Assembly (NCBI GenBank): GCA_963717955.1
Contig: CAVQXR010000002.1
Coordinates: forward strand, 653,911 to 717,910
Direction: 5' to 3'
From: CAVQXR01 sp963717955
GTDB lineage: Bacteria > Actinomycetota > Thermoleophilia > Gaiellales > Gaiellaceae
DNA length: 64,000 nt
Shown: one piece after another, positions 39,401 through 48,401 of the stretch
Layout of the letters: each line of letters starts with the position of its first letter
How positions within the stretch are numbered: position 1 is the first letter of the stretch
The notes under the pieces: model-generated
What the model was told of the DNA's origin: nothing
Databases searched by the model: none
Seen by the model: the letters and a program-made list of their open reading frames with translations, nothing else
Position numbers and translations under genes: made by a program

Positions 39401-41101
39401 CGGTGAGCGCGGCCTGCTGAGCCGCGCGGGCCTCGGGGGTCCAGGCCGTCGGTGGGAGCATCGCATCCGCAAGCCCGGCGCGCAGCCCGAGCAAACGCCG
39501 GAGCGAGGGGAAGGCGACGAAGAGGTCGCCGAGCATGCCGACCCTCTGGCTGCCCTGGCCGGGGAAGAGGAACGCGACCGTGGGCGCCTCGTCGGCCGTG
39601 GCGTCTCGCAGGTATACACCGTCGGCGGCCGTCCCTTCCCGCGCCGCCTGCAGCTTGGTTGCGAGGTCGTCGAGGTCGGAGGCCACGATCGCGACCTGGA
39701 CCGGAGCGTCCCCGGCCGATGCCGACCGGGCGAGGTCGCGCAGGCGCCACGGTCCGTGGTCGAGGAGCCCGGCGACGATCTCGATGCGCGCGCTCGCGGC
39801 GGCGCGATCGGCGCCCCGGAAGAGGAACAGCTCGGACGGCCAGAGGTCGTGGCCGGACGCGACGCCGTTCGCGGGCGCGTGGCTCTGGAGGGCGATGTGG
39901 AAGTTGGTGCCACCGAAGCCGAACGCGCTGACCCCGGCGACCCGGTTCTCGGTGAGCCAGGGGCGGGCTCGGTCGCTGAGGGTGAACGGGCTGCGACCGT
40001 CCTTCCACCCCGGGTTCGGATGTGCCATGTTGCTGGTGGGCGGGAGCGCTCCCCGCTCGAGCGCCAGGGTCGCCTTGATCAGACCTGCCAGCCCCGCCGC
40101 GCACTTCGTGTGGCCGATCTGGGACTTCACGGAGCCGAGCGCGCACTGCTGGGTTCCCGCCCCCGCGCGCACGAAGACGTCGTCGAGCGTCTCGAGCTCG
40201 GTTCGATCGCCGACGACCGTGCCGGTGCCGTGGGCCTCGACGAGACCGACCTCCGCAGGGGAGATCCCCGCCTGCTCGTAGGCGCGCTCGAGCGCACGCA
40301 GCTGACCTTCCCGGCGCGGGGCGGTCAGTCCGAGGGACCTGCCGTCGCTCGACGACCCGACTCCCTTGATCACCGCGTAGATGCGGTCGCCGTCGCGCTC
40401 GGCGTCCTCGAGGCGCTTCAGGACCACGGCCGCAACGCCCTCGCCGAGCACGATCCCGTCGGCGTCCTCCGCGAACGTCCGGCACTGCCCGGACGGCGAG
40501 AGCGCGTGAACGGTGGAGAACATGAGGAAGTCGATGATGTCGTTGTGGAGGTCGGCGCCTCCGCAGAGCACCAGATCGCTCGACCCGGAGTTGAGCTCCT
40601 TGACCCCGAGCGAGACGGCGGCCAGCGAGGCTGCGCAGGCCGCGTCGACGGTGAAGTTGATGCCGCCGAGGTCGAGACGGTTCGCGATCCGGCCGGCGAT
40701 CACGTTCGCGAGCAGCCCGGGGAACGAGTCCTCGGTCAGCGCCGGGAGGAGCTCGGCCAGCTCCGGGGGCAGGTCGCCGACGTGCTTTCGCCAGAGCGCG
40801 CGGAACGCGAGATGGCTGGCAAGGTCGCTGCCTGCCTCGGCGCCGAAGATCACCGACGCCCGCTCGCGGTCGAACGGACGCTCCAGGTAGCCGGCGTCGG
40901 CGAGCGCTCGACGCGCGACCTCGAGCGCCAGCAGCTGGATCGGCTCGATCGCCGAGATCGAGAACGGCGGGATCCCGAAGCTGACGGGGTCGAACGGGAC
41001 GGGGTCGAGGAAGCCGCCCCACTTCGAGGGGACGTTGTCGGAGGAGGTGTCGTCGGGGCGGTAGTAGATCTCGGGGTTCCAGCGCTCGCCGGCACCTCGC
41101 T
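36418..41101 (-). CDS. Pfa-like synthase 1, KS-AT-ACP-KR part
   Basis: Continues the N-terminal fragment after a frameshift near 41090. Ketosynthase: Cys in VDAACAASLAAVSLG, His in VEAHGTGTVVGD and IGHTKCAAGLAG. Acyltransferase: FLFPGQGSQRVGM, Ser in GHSYGELVAL, CAFHSPLV, which suggests malonyl loading. One ACP after an alanine-rich linker: DLSIDSIKRVEIL, the motif of polyunsaturated-fatty-acid synthase carriers. Ketoreductase: VVVVTGGARGIAARV, FFSSVSGVFGNRGQSDYAAAND, DWGPWGGGGMV. Another base loss near 36443 makes the frame run past its natural end; the corrected stop overlaps the synthase 2 ATG. The frame as sequenced reads on to 36342. Confidence 0.88.
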
Positions 41102-43075
41102 GATCGCGTTCCTGCCCGCGACGATATTGCTCCAGAAGGTGGAGATGTCCGGAGCGCCGGGGAAGACGCCCGCCATGCCGACGATCGCCACGTCGGCCGG
41201 CCGGGGCCGGCGCCGGGGCGGCACCTCGGGAAGCTGTACCCGCTCCAGGACGGTGCCGGCGCCAACCGAGACGTCGCGATGGAGCGCCTCGATCGTCGTC
41301 AGCTCGTGCCTCAGCGTCGCCGCCTGGCCGATCATGACCATGCCCTCGCTCCGCTGCTCCTCCTCGTCCACGACGACAAGACGCTCTCCGTCGCGCCGCA
41401 GCCCCTTCGAGGCGACGCGGAGGCGGCCGAGGTTCAGCTGCTCGAGGTGCTCCCACAACTCGCGGCTCGACGCCCCTTCGCGTGCCAGGCGGTCGCGCTC
41501 CGCGATGAACTGCCGGACGTACGGCGTGTCGGCGCAGCGCGTCGCATGACCGGGAGACGTCTCGAGCAGGACGGTGCGCTCTGCGTGGAGGGCCGCATCC
41601 TGGAAGCCGGGCTGGATCGCACCGTGATCGACGGCCTCGGCCGTGAACAGGTACGCGGTGCCCATGAGAACGCCCACATTGGCGCCGTGATCCGCGAGCG
41701 GCGCGGCCATCGCCTCGACCATCGCGGCAGAGCGCGCGTCGTGGATGCCGCCCGCGAACAGCACGTTGAGCTCTTCGCCAGCCTCGAAGTCGAGGAGAAC
41801 GTCGAGCTGCTGCTCCCAGAGGACGAAGCTCGAGCGCGGCCCGACGTGCCCGCCGCACTCTCTGCCCTCGAAGACGAACCGCCGCGCCCCACGTCGAAGG
41901 AACTGCTTGAGCAGCTCCGGCGATGGCACGTGCAGGTACGTCGCGATGCCGGCTTCCTCGAGTGGTTGGGCCTGCGACGGCCGCCCGCCGGCGATGAGCG
42001 CGAGCGGAGGGCGGAAGCGCTGGACGACCTCGAGCTGCTGCTCGCGGAGCTCGGCGGGCACGAAGCCGAGGATGCCGACGCCCCACGGGCTGTCCCCGAG
42101 CCGCTGCGACGTCTGCTCGAGGAGGCGTTCGATCTCGGCCGGGCGCATCAGCGCGAGGGCGAGGAAGGGAAGTCCGCCGCCTTCGGCGACCGCGTCGGCG
42201 AAGGAAGCGACGTCGCTCACGCGGGTCATCGGCCCCTGGGCGATCGGGTACATGACGCCGTGCTCGCGCGCCAGCGGGCCTCCGGGCCCGAGCGGGCGCA
42301 GCGTCCGCGCGCGCCGTACGTCTCGAACTGTGCCCTCCTGCAGCGCCGCCACGAGCGCTCGCACCGAGGGGAACGCGTCCGCGAGAGGCCCGGCGAGGGC
42401 GAGATCCTGGCCTGCGTGCACGGGGCGGCCGCCGAAGACGTCCGGCCTCGAGAGAAGGCGAATCCCGTCGACGACCTCGGTCTCGCTCCCGTCCATCCTC
42501 GCGATCGCGGCCCGCGTGTCCGGCGGCAGGCCCAGCTCGGGCATCAGGGCGAGCTGGCTGTCGACGACGATGCCCGCCGCGCCGCCCGCGAGCGCTGCGG
42601 CAGCGCTGTGGAGCCCGATCCCGCCCTGCACGTAGACGGGAACGCGGAGCTCGGCCACGAGGTGCTGGAGGAGCACGAATGCGCCCTCGTCCCCGACGCG
42701 CCCGGCGCTCTCCGAGCCCTTGGCGATCACCCCGTCGGCACCGTCCGCTGCGGCCGAGCGGGCCTCGGCCACCGAGGTCGCCTGAACGAGCACGGTGCGG
42801 GGCCGCCACGGACCGACCGGAACGCCGGCAGGGAGAACGACGAGCTCGACCGAGTCCGGCAGCATCTCGGGGTCCACCTGCGTTGTCTGCGAGACCGCGA
42901 CGCCGAGGCGCCCGGGGGCGGCACCGTGCAGCTCCGCGAGCGCTCGGCGGGCCTCCTCGAGGTCGTCGGCAAGGCTGACGACGCCGGTCGCTCCGGCCGT
43001 GCACAGCGCACGGGCGAGCGTCACCGACGCCTCCCCGAACGGCGTAATGCCGACTACCTCGATGCCGTGCAACAC
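40850..43075 (-). CDS. Pfa-like synthase 1, tandem NPD-type domains and KS start
   Basis: Starts at the GTG 43075 with a GGGAGG ribosome site. Residues 1-235 resemble a nitropropane-dioxygenase TIM barrel (VPVYVQGGIGLHSAAAALAGG). Residues 270-560 are a second, better one: PIAQGPMTRVSD, GRECGGHVGPRSSFVLWEQ, LFAGGIHDARSA. NPD-fold enoylreductases (PfaD) serve PUFA synthases, so reduction of the growing chain is likely. A ketosynthase begins near residue 640 (ADVAIVGMAGVFPGAPDISTFW). The frame changes near 41090, so the last ~80 codons to 40850 are out of frame. Confidence 0.87.
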   Translation of the reverse strand: MLHGIEVVGITPFGEASVTLARALCTAGATGVVSLADDLEEARRALAELHGAAPGRLGVAVSQTTQVDPEMLPDSVELVVLPAGVPVGPWRPRTVLVQATSVAEARSAAADGADGVIAKGSESAGRVGDEGAFVLLQHLVAELRVPVYVQGGIGLHSAAAALAGGAAGIVVDSQLALMPELGLPPDTRAAIARMDGSETEVVDGIRLLSRPDVFGGRPVHAGQDLALAGPLADAFPSVRALVAALQEGTVRDVRRARTLRPLGPGGPLAREHGVMYPIAQGPMTRVSDVASFADAVAEGGGLPFLALALMRPAEIERLLEQTSQRLGDSPWGVGILGFVPAELREQQLEVVQRFRPPLALIAGGRPSQAQPLEEAGIATYLHVPSPELLKQFLRRGARRFVFEGRECGGHVGPRSSFVLWEQQLDVLLDFEAGEELNVLFAGGIHDARSAAMVEAMAAPLADHGANVGVLMGTAYLFTAEAVDHGAIQPGFQDAALHAERTVLLETSPGHATRCADTPYVRQFIAERDRLAREGASSRELWEHLEQLNLGRLRVASKGLRRDGERLVVVDEEEQRSEGMVMIGQAATLRHELTTIEALHRDVSVGAGTVLERVQLPEVPPRRRPRPADVAIVGMAGVFPGAPDISTFWSNIVAGRNAISEVPASAGTPRSTTAPTTPPPTTSPRSGAASSTPSRSTPSASGSRRSRSRRSSRSSCWRSRSRVERSPTPATWSVRSTASGRR

Positions 43076-43288
43076 GTGCCCCCTCCCTTGTCACCTAGGA
43101 TGATGCCCGAAAGGCGGTGATCGCGTCGAGCGTTTCGTCCGTGGCGCAGCTCGAGCGAGATCTCAGATTCCTCTCAGCTTCGCCTGCTTTGATGGGCGGG
43201 ACGTGATCCTCGAGAGCCCGTTGCCACCGACCCGCCACGGCGACGCGGTACCCTCAGAACCGGTGAACCGACCGTGAAAGGCAGCCAG
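43076..43288. other. divergent intergenic region, synthase operon / lipoprotein operon
   Basis: The 213 bases between the synthase 1 start and the lipoprotein gene contain no gene that I can support. The synthase side holds the GGGAGG ribosome site just upstream of 43075, the lipoprotein side an AAAGG site before 43289. Regulatory sequences for both operons must lie here, but I see no convincing -35/-10 pair or operator. Confidence 0.5.
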
Positions 43289-43858
43289 ATGGCACACATG
43301 ACCCGAATCGGCCTGGTCGCCGCAGTGCTTGCGCTCGGCGCGATCGCGGCGGGCTGCGGCGGCAGTGACGCGCCGGAGGTTGCCGAGCTCCCGACCGTGC
43401 CGCAGGTGACCGAGACGGCGGCGACGACCGGCACGGCGGAGCCGGGCGACGCGCAGGACATCCTCGTGGAGTTCACGGGCTGCCTGCGCGAGCAGGGCCT
43501 GGACATTCCCGACCCGGACTTCACGGCGAGCCCGGTCGAGGCGCGAAAGAGCATCGAGGCGGCCGGCATCGACCTCGACGACCCGGCGGTGCAGGAGAAG
43601 ATCGACGCGTGCCGGCCGATCCTGCTCGGGATCCTCCAGACCCTGTCTCCCGAGCAGATCCAGGGCTATCGCGAAGCGTTCGTCGCGTACGCGCAGTGCA
43701 TGCGCAGCAGCGGGCTCGACGTTCCCGACCCCGACTTCACGCGGGGGCTCGACCTCTTCGGCGGCTCGATCGACCCCGACGATCCAGCGTTCGCGGAGGC
43801 GGACGCCGAGTGCCGGAAGGTCTTCGATGATTCGCCGAACCCGTTCGAGGAGTCGTGA
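43289..43858 (+). CDS. lipoprotein, conserved actinobacterial type
   Basis: A 189-residue protein from the ATG 43289, with AAAGG upstream; an in-frame GTG 15 bases earlier is less likely. It has a lipobox: VLALGAIAAGCGGSD, so it is exported and lipidated at the cysteine. The mature part holds two similar segments, FTGCLREQGLDIPDPDFTA and YAQCMRSSGLDVPDPDFTR, suggesting an internal repeat with paired cysteines. It heads an operon with an efflux adaptor, an ABC ATPase and a permease. Its specific role is unknown. Confidence 0.85.
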   Translation: MAHMTRIGLVAAVLALGAIAAGCGGSDAPEVAELPTVPQVTETAATTGTAEPGDAQDILVEFTGCLREQGLDIPDPDFTASPVEARKSIEAAGIDLDDPAVQEKIDACRPILLGILQTLSPEQIQGYREAFVAYAQCMRSSGLDVPDPDFTRGLDLFGGSIDPDDPAFAEADAECRKVFDDSPNPFEES

Positions 43859-45081
43859 TGGCGCGTCCCGGTGGCGGAGCCGCCCAGGAGGCGGCGCCCG
43901 AAGACACAGCGACCCGCGAGGCCGGCCCGGCCGAGGCGGAGCCGGCCGGACCCGTCGAGGCCGAGGCGGAGCCCGCCGGACCCGAGCCTGCCGATCGCGG
44001 ACGCAGCCGGAGACGCGGCAGTGGCTGGCTGATCTTCACGACGGTCGCCGTCCTCGCCGTGCTGCTCGGCCTGGTCGTCTGGCTCGCGCTCGGTCGCGAC
44101 CCGGGAACCGCCGACGCAGGCGAGGTCGCGTCGCCCACGACGTCGACCGCGGAGGTCGTCCGGCGGGATCTCGTGGAGACCGAGAGCTTCGACGGCACGC
44201 TCGGCTTCGACGAGCGAAGCGAGGTCGTCGCCGCTTCCGCGGGGACGATGACCTCCATCGTCGACGAGGGCACGATCGTTCGCCGTGGCGAGGAGCTGTA
44301 TCGCATCGACGATCGGCCGGTGCTGCTGCTCTACGGCACGGTCCCGGCGTACCGGGTGCTCGCCGAGGGCGTCTCCGACGGGCCGGACGTCCGGGCGCTC
44401 GAGCGAAATCTCGTCGCGCTCGGCCACCGCGACGCCGACCTGACGGTCGACGAGGAGTTCACGGCCGCCACCACGGCGGCGGTCGAGCGGTGGCAGGAGG
44501 ATGTGGGCGTCGAGCAGACGGGGATCGTGGCTCCCGGGTCCGTCGTCTTCCTCGACGGTGCCGTTCGCGTCGGCCAGCATCTGAGTCGGTCCGGCAGCCG
44601 GATCGCGCCCGGAGCGTCGGTGATGGAGGTGTCCTCGAACGCGCCGGTCGTGGACGTCGACCTGCCGGCCGACCGCCAGACGCTCGTCGCCGTCGGCGAC
44701 ACCGTGGACGTCGAGCTTCCGGGAGGCGAGCGCGTGCCGGGCTCCATCCGCGAGGTGGGGGCGGTAGCCGAGTCACACACCTTGCCCGACGGATCGCAGA
44801 GCCAGCCGACGATCCCGCTCGTGATCGAGCTCGAGGGCACGGACAAGCCCCGCTTCGACCAGGCGCCGGTGACCGTGTTCATCCGCAAGAGCGAGAGCCA
44901 GGACGTGCTCGCCGTGCCGGTCACGGCGCTGATCGCGGTCAGCGGCGGTGGATACGCGGTCGAGGTGGTGGACGGCGCGACCACGCGGCTCGTCGGCGTG
45001 GAGCCCGGCGCGTTCGCGGACGGGTTCGTCGAGATCACGGGAGACGTCGACGAGGGAACGACCGTCGTCGTACCCGCCTGA
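43858..45081 (+). CDS. HlyD-like periplasmic adaptor with peptidoglycan-binding domain
   Basis: A 407-residue protein (ATG at 43858 in a TGATG overlap; GTG 43855 is an alternative). A Pro/Ala/Glu-rich cytoplasmic head is followed by one transmembrane helix (SGWLIFTTVAVLAVLLGLVVWLAL). Outside lie biotinyl-lipoyl-like strands (VVRRDLVETESFDGTLGF, GTIVRRGEELYRIDDRPVLLL), a peptidoglycan-binding insertion (PDVRALERNLVALGHRDADLTVDEEF), and a beta-barrel. Such adaptors act with the MacB-type ABC system encoded next. Confidence 0.88.
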   Translation: MARPGGGAAQEAAPEDTATREAGPAEAEPAGPVEAEAEPAGPEPADRGRSRRRGSGWLIFTTVAVLAVLLGLVVWLALGRDPGTADAGEVASPTTSTAEVVRRDLVETESFDGTLGFDERSEVVAASAGTMTSIVDEGTIVRRGEELYRIDDRPVLLLYGTVPAYRVLAEGVSDGPDVRALERNLVALGHRDADLTVDEEFTAATTAAVERWQEDVGVEQTGIVAPGSVVFLDGAVRVGQHLSRSGSRIAPGASVMEVSSNAPVVDVDLPADRQTLVAVGDTVDVELPGGERVPGSIREVGAVAESHTLPDGSQSQPTIPLVIELEGTDKPRFDQAPVTVFIRKSESQDVLAVPVTALIAVSGGGYAVEVVDGATTRLVGVEPGAFADGFVEITGDVDEGTTVVVPA

Positions 45082-45089
45082 GGATCGCG

Positions 45090-45800
45090 ATGGGCGTCAC
45101 CGAAGTCCCTGAGCTGTTCGGGGAGGGGCCGGTGCTCGCGGCGCACGACGTCGTGAAGGAGTACGACGGGCCGGTCTTCGCGCTCCGCGGCGTCACGCTC
45201 GCGATCGAGGCTCGAGAGCTGCTCGCGATCGTGGGCCCCTCCGGCTCGGGGAAGTCCACGCTGCTCCACATCCTCGGGACGCTCGACCGCCCCAGCTCGG
45301 GCTCGGTGACCGTGGCCGGGCACGATGTGACGGCGCTCTCCGACCGCCAGGTCGCAGGCGTCCGCGCCCGCTGGATCGGATTCGTCTTCCAGCAGTTCTT
45401 TCTCCTCGAAGGGGTTTCGGCACTCGAGAACGTCGCGGAGGGGCTGATCTACTGCGGCATCCCGGCCGAGGAGCGCCGCCGACTCGCAGAGGAGGCGCTC
45501 GACCGGGTCGGGCTCGGGCACCGGCTGGGGCACACACCGCGTGAGCTGTCCGGCGGCGAGCGGCAGCGGGTGGCGATCGCCCGGGCGGTCGTGGGGCGGC
45601 CGGCGATCGTCTTCGCGGACGAGCCCACGGGCAACCTCGACTCGCGCTCTGGGGCCGAGATCATCGCGCTGCTGAAGGAGCTGAACGCCGAGGGAACGAC
45701 GGTGGCGGTCATCACGCACGATCGCGAGCTGGCCGCGTCGCTCCCGCGCTGCGTGGAGATCAGGGACGGCCGGATCGTCGGCGACGAGTCGGTCGTATGA
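45090..45800 (+). CDS. MacB/LolD-type ABC transporter ATPase
   Basis: A 236-residue ATPase. Walker A is VGPSGSGKSTLLHILGTLD, the Q-loop is FVFQQFFLLEGVSALENV, the signature is LSGGERQRVAIARA, Walker B is IVFADEPTGNLDS, and the H-loop is VITHDREL. This matches the LolCDE/MacAB group of mechanotransmission transporters. It begins 8 bases after the adaptor stop and overlaps the permease start (ATGA). Confidence 0.95.
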   Translation: MGVTEVPELFGEGPVLAAHDVVKEYDGPVFALRGVTLAIEARELLAIVGPSGSGKSTLLHILGTLDRPSSGSVTVAGHDVTALSDRQVAGVRARWIGFVFQQFFLLEGVSALENVAEGLIYCGIPAEERRRLAEEALDRVGLGHRLGHTPRELSGGERQRVAIARAVVGRPAIVFADEPTGNLDSRSGAEIIALLKELNAEGTTVAVITHDRELAASLPRCVEIRDGRIVGDESVV

Positions 45801-46996
45801 GCGTTCCGCCGCCGCCCCGGCCGAGCAGGCTCCTTCCGGCAGACGTCGTCCGGGTCGGGAGCAGCGGGCTGCGGACGCGACGGTTTCGCGCCGCGCTGTC
45901 GGCGCTCGGGATCGCGATCGGGATCGCGTCGATGGTCGCGGTGCTCGGAATCTCCGAATCGAGCAAGTCGGACCTCGTCAACCGTCTCGACCGGCTCGGC
46001 ACGAATCTGCTCCAGGTGCAGGCCGGCCAGTCGCTGTTCGGTGGGCAGGCCGAGCTTCCCGGGGATGCGCCCCGGATGATCGGGCGGATCGGGCCCGTGA
46101 CCGACGTCGCCGGCATCGGGACGGTCGGTGCGACCGTGCGCCGGACAGACCTGATCCCGGAGCAGGAGACGGGAGGGGTGGCCGTCAACTGGGCCGATCC
46201 CGATCTCGTCACCACGCTGGGTGGATCGATGCGAAAGGGCCGCTTCCTGGACGCTGCGATCGAGAGCTATCCGACGGTCGTCCTCGGCTCGAAGAGCGCC
46301 GAGGTTCTCGGGATCGACACCGTCGGCGTGCAGGTCTGGCTCGCGGATCGCTGGTTCACCGTGGTGGGTATCCTCCAGCCGCTCGACCTGGCGCCGGATC
46401 TCGACCGCTCCGTGTTCGTCGGACGCCCGGTGGCGGAGAGCACGCTGGGCGCCGATAGCTCACCCACGTCCGTCTTCGTCCGCACCCACCCGAGCGAGGT
46501 CGAGGCCGTCCGCGCGGTCATGCCCGCGACCGCCAATCCCGAGAAGCCGGAGGAGGTCTCGGTCAGTCGCCCCTCCGACGCGCTCGAGGCGCGCGCGGCC
46601 GTCAACGACGCCTTCACCGCGCTGCTCGTCGGCCTCGGCGCCGTCGCGCTGCTCGTCGGCGGCGTCGGCATCGCGAACGTCATGGTCATCTCGGTCCTCG
46701 AGCGACGCTCGGAGATCGGCCTGCGGCGCGCGCTCGGCGCGACGAAACGCCAGATCTCGGGTCAGTTCCTGACCGAGTCGCTCATCCTCGGGGCCGTGGG
46801 CGGCCTGGTCGGCGTCGTGGCCGGCGCGATCGTGACGGCCGTGTATGCGTGGTCTCGGTCCTGGGACACGGTCGTGCCTGCCTACGGGCTGGTCGGAGGC
46901 GTGCTCGCGGCGCTCGCGATCGGGGCCGTGGCGGGGCTCTACCCGGCGACCCGTGCCGCGCGCCTGTCTCCGACCGAGGCACTGCGAACGGTCTGA
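45797..46996 (+). CDS. MacB-type ABC transporter permease
   Basis: A 399-residue permease with one N-terminal helix (FRAALSALGIAIGIASMVAVLGI), a large extracytoplasmic domain (residues 60-270), and three C-terminal helices around VGGVGIANVMVISVLERRSEIGLRRALGATKRQI, the FtsX signature loop. With the upstream lipoprotein, adaptor and ATPase it forms a complete export or envelope-transport unit. Substrate cannot be told; peptides, lipids or antibiotics are known for the family. Confidence 0.94.
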   Translation: MSVPPPPRPSRLLPADVVRVGSSGLRTRRFRAALSALGIAIGIASMVAVLGISESSKSDLVNRLDRLGTNLLQVQAGQSLFGGQAELPGDAPRMIGRIGPVTDVAGIGTVGATVRRTDLIPEQETGGVAVNWADPDLVTTLGGSMRKGRFLDAAIESYPTVVLGSKSAEVLGIDTVGVQVWLADRWFTVVGILQPLDLAPDLDRSVFVGRPVAESTLGADSSPTSVFVRTHPSEVEAVRAVMPATANPEKPEEVSVSRPSDALEARAAVNDAFTALLVGLGAVALLVGGVGIANVMVISVLERRSEIGLRRALGATKRQISGQFLTESLILGAVGGLVGVVAGAIVTAVYAWSRSWDTVVPAYGLVGGVLAALAIGAVAGLYPATRAARLSPTEALRTV

Positions 46997-47020
46997 GTCG
47001 TGTGTGCTAGCCTCGTTCCA

Positions 47021-48367
47021 ATGCGGCGGCTCGCCCTCCTCCTGGCGCTCCTCGTCTCGATTGCGCTCGCCTCGACGGCGACGGCCGGAGCCGTCCCGGG
47101 ACGGTCCGAGGGCGGGGCGCAGAAGTTGACCGTGATGACGTGGAGCCTGTACAGCGGCGCGTCGACCGACATCTTCGGCGGCCTTCAGACCGAAGAGGCG
47201 ATCAACAAGGCGCTCGCCCTGACGTGGGCCACCGTGCAGGCGACGGACTTCCCCGCTCGAGCGCAGGAGATCGCCGACGAGATCGCCCGGACGAAGCCGG
47301 ATGTCGTCGCTCTGCAGGAGGCGATGCTCTGGCAGACCCAGAGCCCGTCGGACTTCAACACGACCCCGGCGACGACGGTCGCCTACGACTACCTCCAGAC
47401 CCTGCTCGCCGCCCTGGCCGCGCGCGGCCAGCAGTACGTGGTCGCGACCGTCTCGGAGAACCTCGAGCAGGAGCTCCCGGTCGTGCTTTCCGGCCTCGAC
47501 ATCCGCTTCACCGACCGCGAAGCGATCCTCGTCCGCCAGGGCCTCCAGACCTCCAACGCGCAGTCCAAGCGGTTCGTGAGCACGTACTCGCTCGTCACCG
47601 GATACTTCCCCCCGATCCCGGTTCCGCGCTCGTGGCAGTCGGTCGACGTGCTCGTCGGCGGCGCGCCCGTCCGCGTCGTCAACACCCACCTCGAGTCCGA
47701 GGACGCAACCGTCCAGACGAGTCAAGCCGGCGAGCTGCTGGGCGCGCTCCAGGGAGTGGAGATGCGAACGGTCATTGCCGGGAACGTCGGCTCGCGTCCG
47801 GACGGGACGGGGACCGCCACCTACTCGATCATCCGCAACGCGGGGTTCGCCGATGCCTGGGCGAGCCTCCGCCCGAACGACGCCGGGTACACCTGCTGCC
47901 AGGCGGCAGATCTGAAGAACGCCGTGTCGACCCTCGCCGAGCGGATCGACCACGTCTTCAGCCGGGGTCAGCTCACGCCCACCGCCGCCGAGCTGCTCGG
48001 CGAGCAGGCGGCTGATCGCACGCCGGGCGGCCTGTGGCCTTCCGACCACGCGGGGAATCTCGTCTCCTTCAATACCGGAGGCGCCGACGAGGTGGTCGAG
48101 GCGACGTTCGGCGCCGTGACCGTGACCAGCCGGCGCGTGACCGTTCGCCTCACCCTCGGCGAACCGGTCCAGGTCCGTCTCCAGCTGAAGCGGGCAGGGA
48201 AGCTGCTCGTCTCGAAGACGATCGCGAACGTCGAGGCGGGGAACCGTGTCGTCGCGCTCCGCATACCGGCAAGCGTTGCGCCGGGACGGGCACAGCTCGC
48301 GGTCAGGCTCGTCGACGAGGCGGACAACATCCTGAAGCGCAGCGTCGCGGTCAGAATCCCCGCGTAG
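47021..48367 (+). CDS. secreted endonuclease/exonuclease/phosphatase-fold protein
   Basis: A 448-residue protein with a signal peptide (RLALLLALLVSIALASTATAGA). The EEP fold is visible: LTVMTWSLYSG, DVVALQEAMLW with the metal Glu, VRVVNTHLESED, and a C-terminal WPSDHAGNLVSF with the catalytic SDH. The usual GDFN block is altered to IAGNVGSRPDG, so one catalytic Asp appears missing and activity may differ. A C-terminal beta domain (residues 355-448) follows. It starts 24 bases after the permease gene and may belong to that operon. Confidence 0.83.
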   Translation: MRRLALLLALLVSIALASTATAGAVPGRSEGGAQKLTVMTWSLYSGASTDIFGGLQTEEAINKALALTWATVQATDFPARAQEIADEIARTKPDVVALQEAMLWQTQSPSDFNTTPATTVAYDYLQTLLAALAARGQQYVVATVSENLEQELPVVLSGLDIRFTDREAILVRQGLQTSNAQSKRFVSTYSLVTGYFPPIPVPRSWQSVDVLVGGAPVRVVNTHLESEDATVQTSQAGELLGALQGVEMRTVIAGNVGSRPDGTGTATYSIIRNAGFADAWASLRPNDAGYTCCQAADLKNAVSTLAERIDHVFSRGQLTPTAAELLGEQAADRTPGGLWPSDHAGNLVSFNTGGADEVVEATFGAVTVTSRRVTVRLTLGEPVQVRLQLKRAGKLLVSKTIANVEAGNRVVALRIPASVAPGRAQLAVRLVDEADNILKRSVAVRIPA

Positions 48368-48374
48368 ATCAGGC

Positions 48375-48401
48375 GGCGGCGCCCGTCAGGCAGGCGCCGC
48401 C
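48375..48401. terminator. bidirectional hairpin between convergent genes
   Basis: GGCGGCGCC (48375-48383), a 9-base loop, and GGCGCCGCC (48393-48401) form a perfect 9-bp stem between the EEP and exporter genes. The exporter's stop codon lies in the loop. No U-tract is seen. Confidence 0.65.

Noticed and set aside
32194..43075. Enediyne polyketide synthase cluster
   Set aside because: KS, AT, ACP, KR, DH and PPTase are present as in enediyne PKS, but they are split in two proteins with two KS domains and NPD reductases, and no enediyne accessory genes were seen.
36342..43094. A single 2250-residue frame across the synthase 1 locus
   Set aside because: Its first ~660 codons are a shadow of the NPD domains in another frame; the true protein switches into this frame only near 41090.
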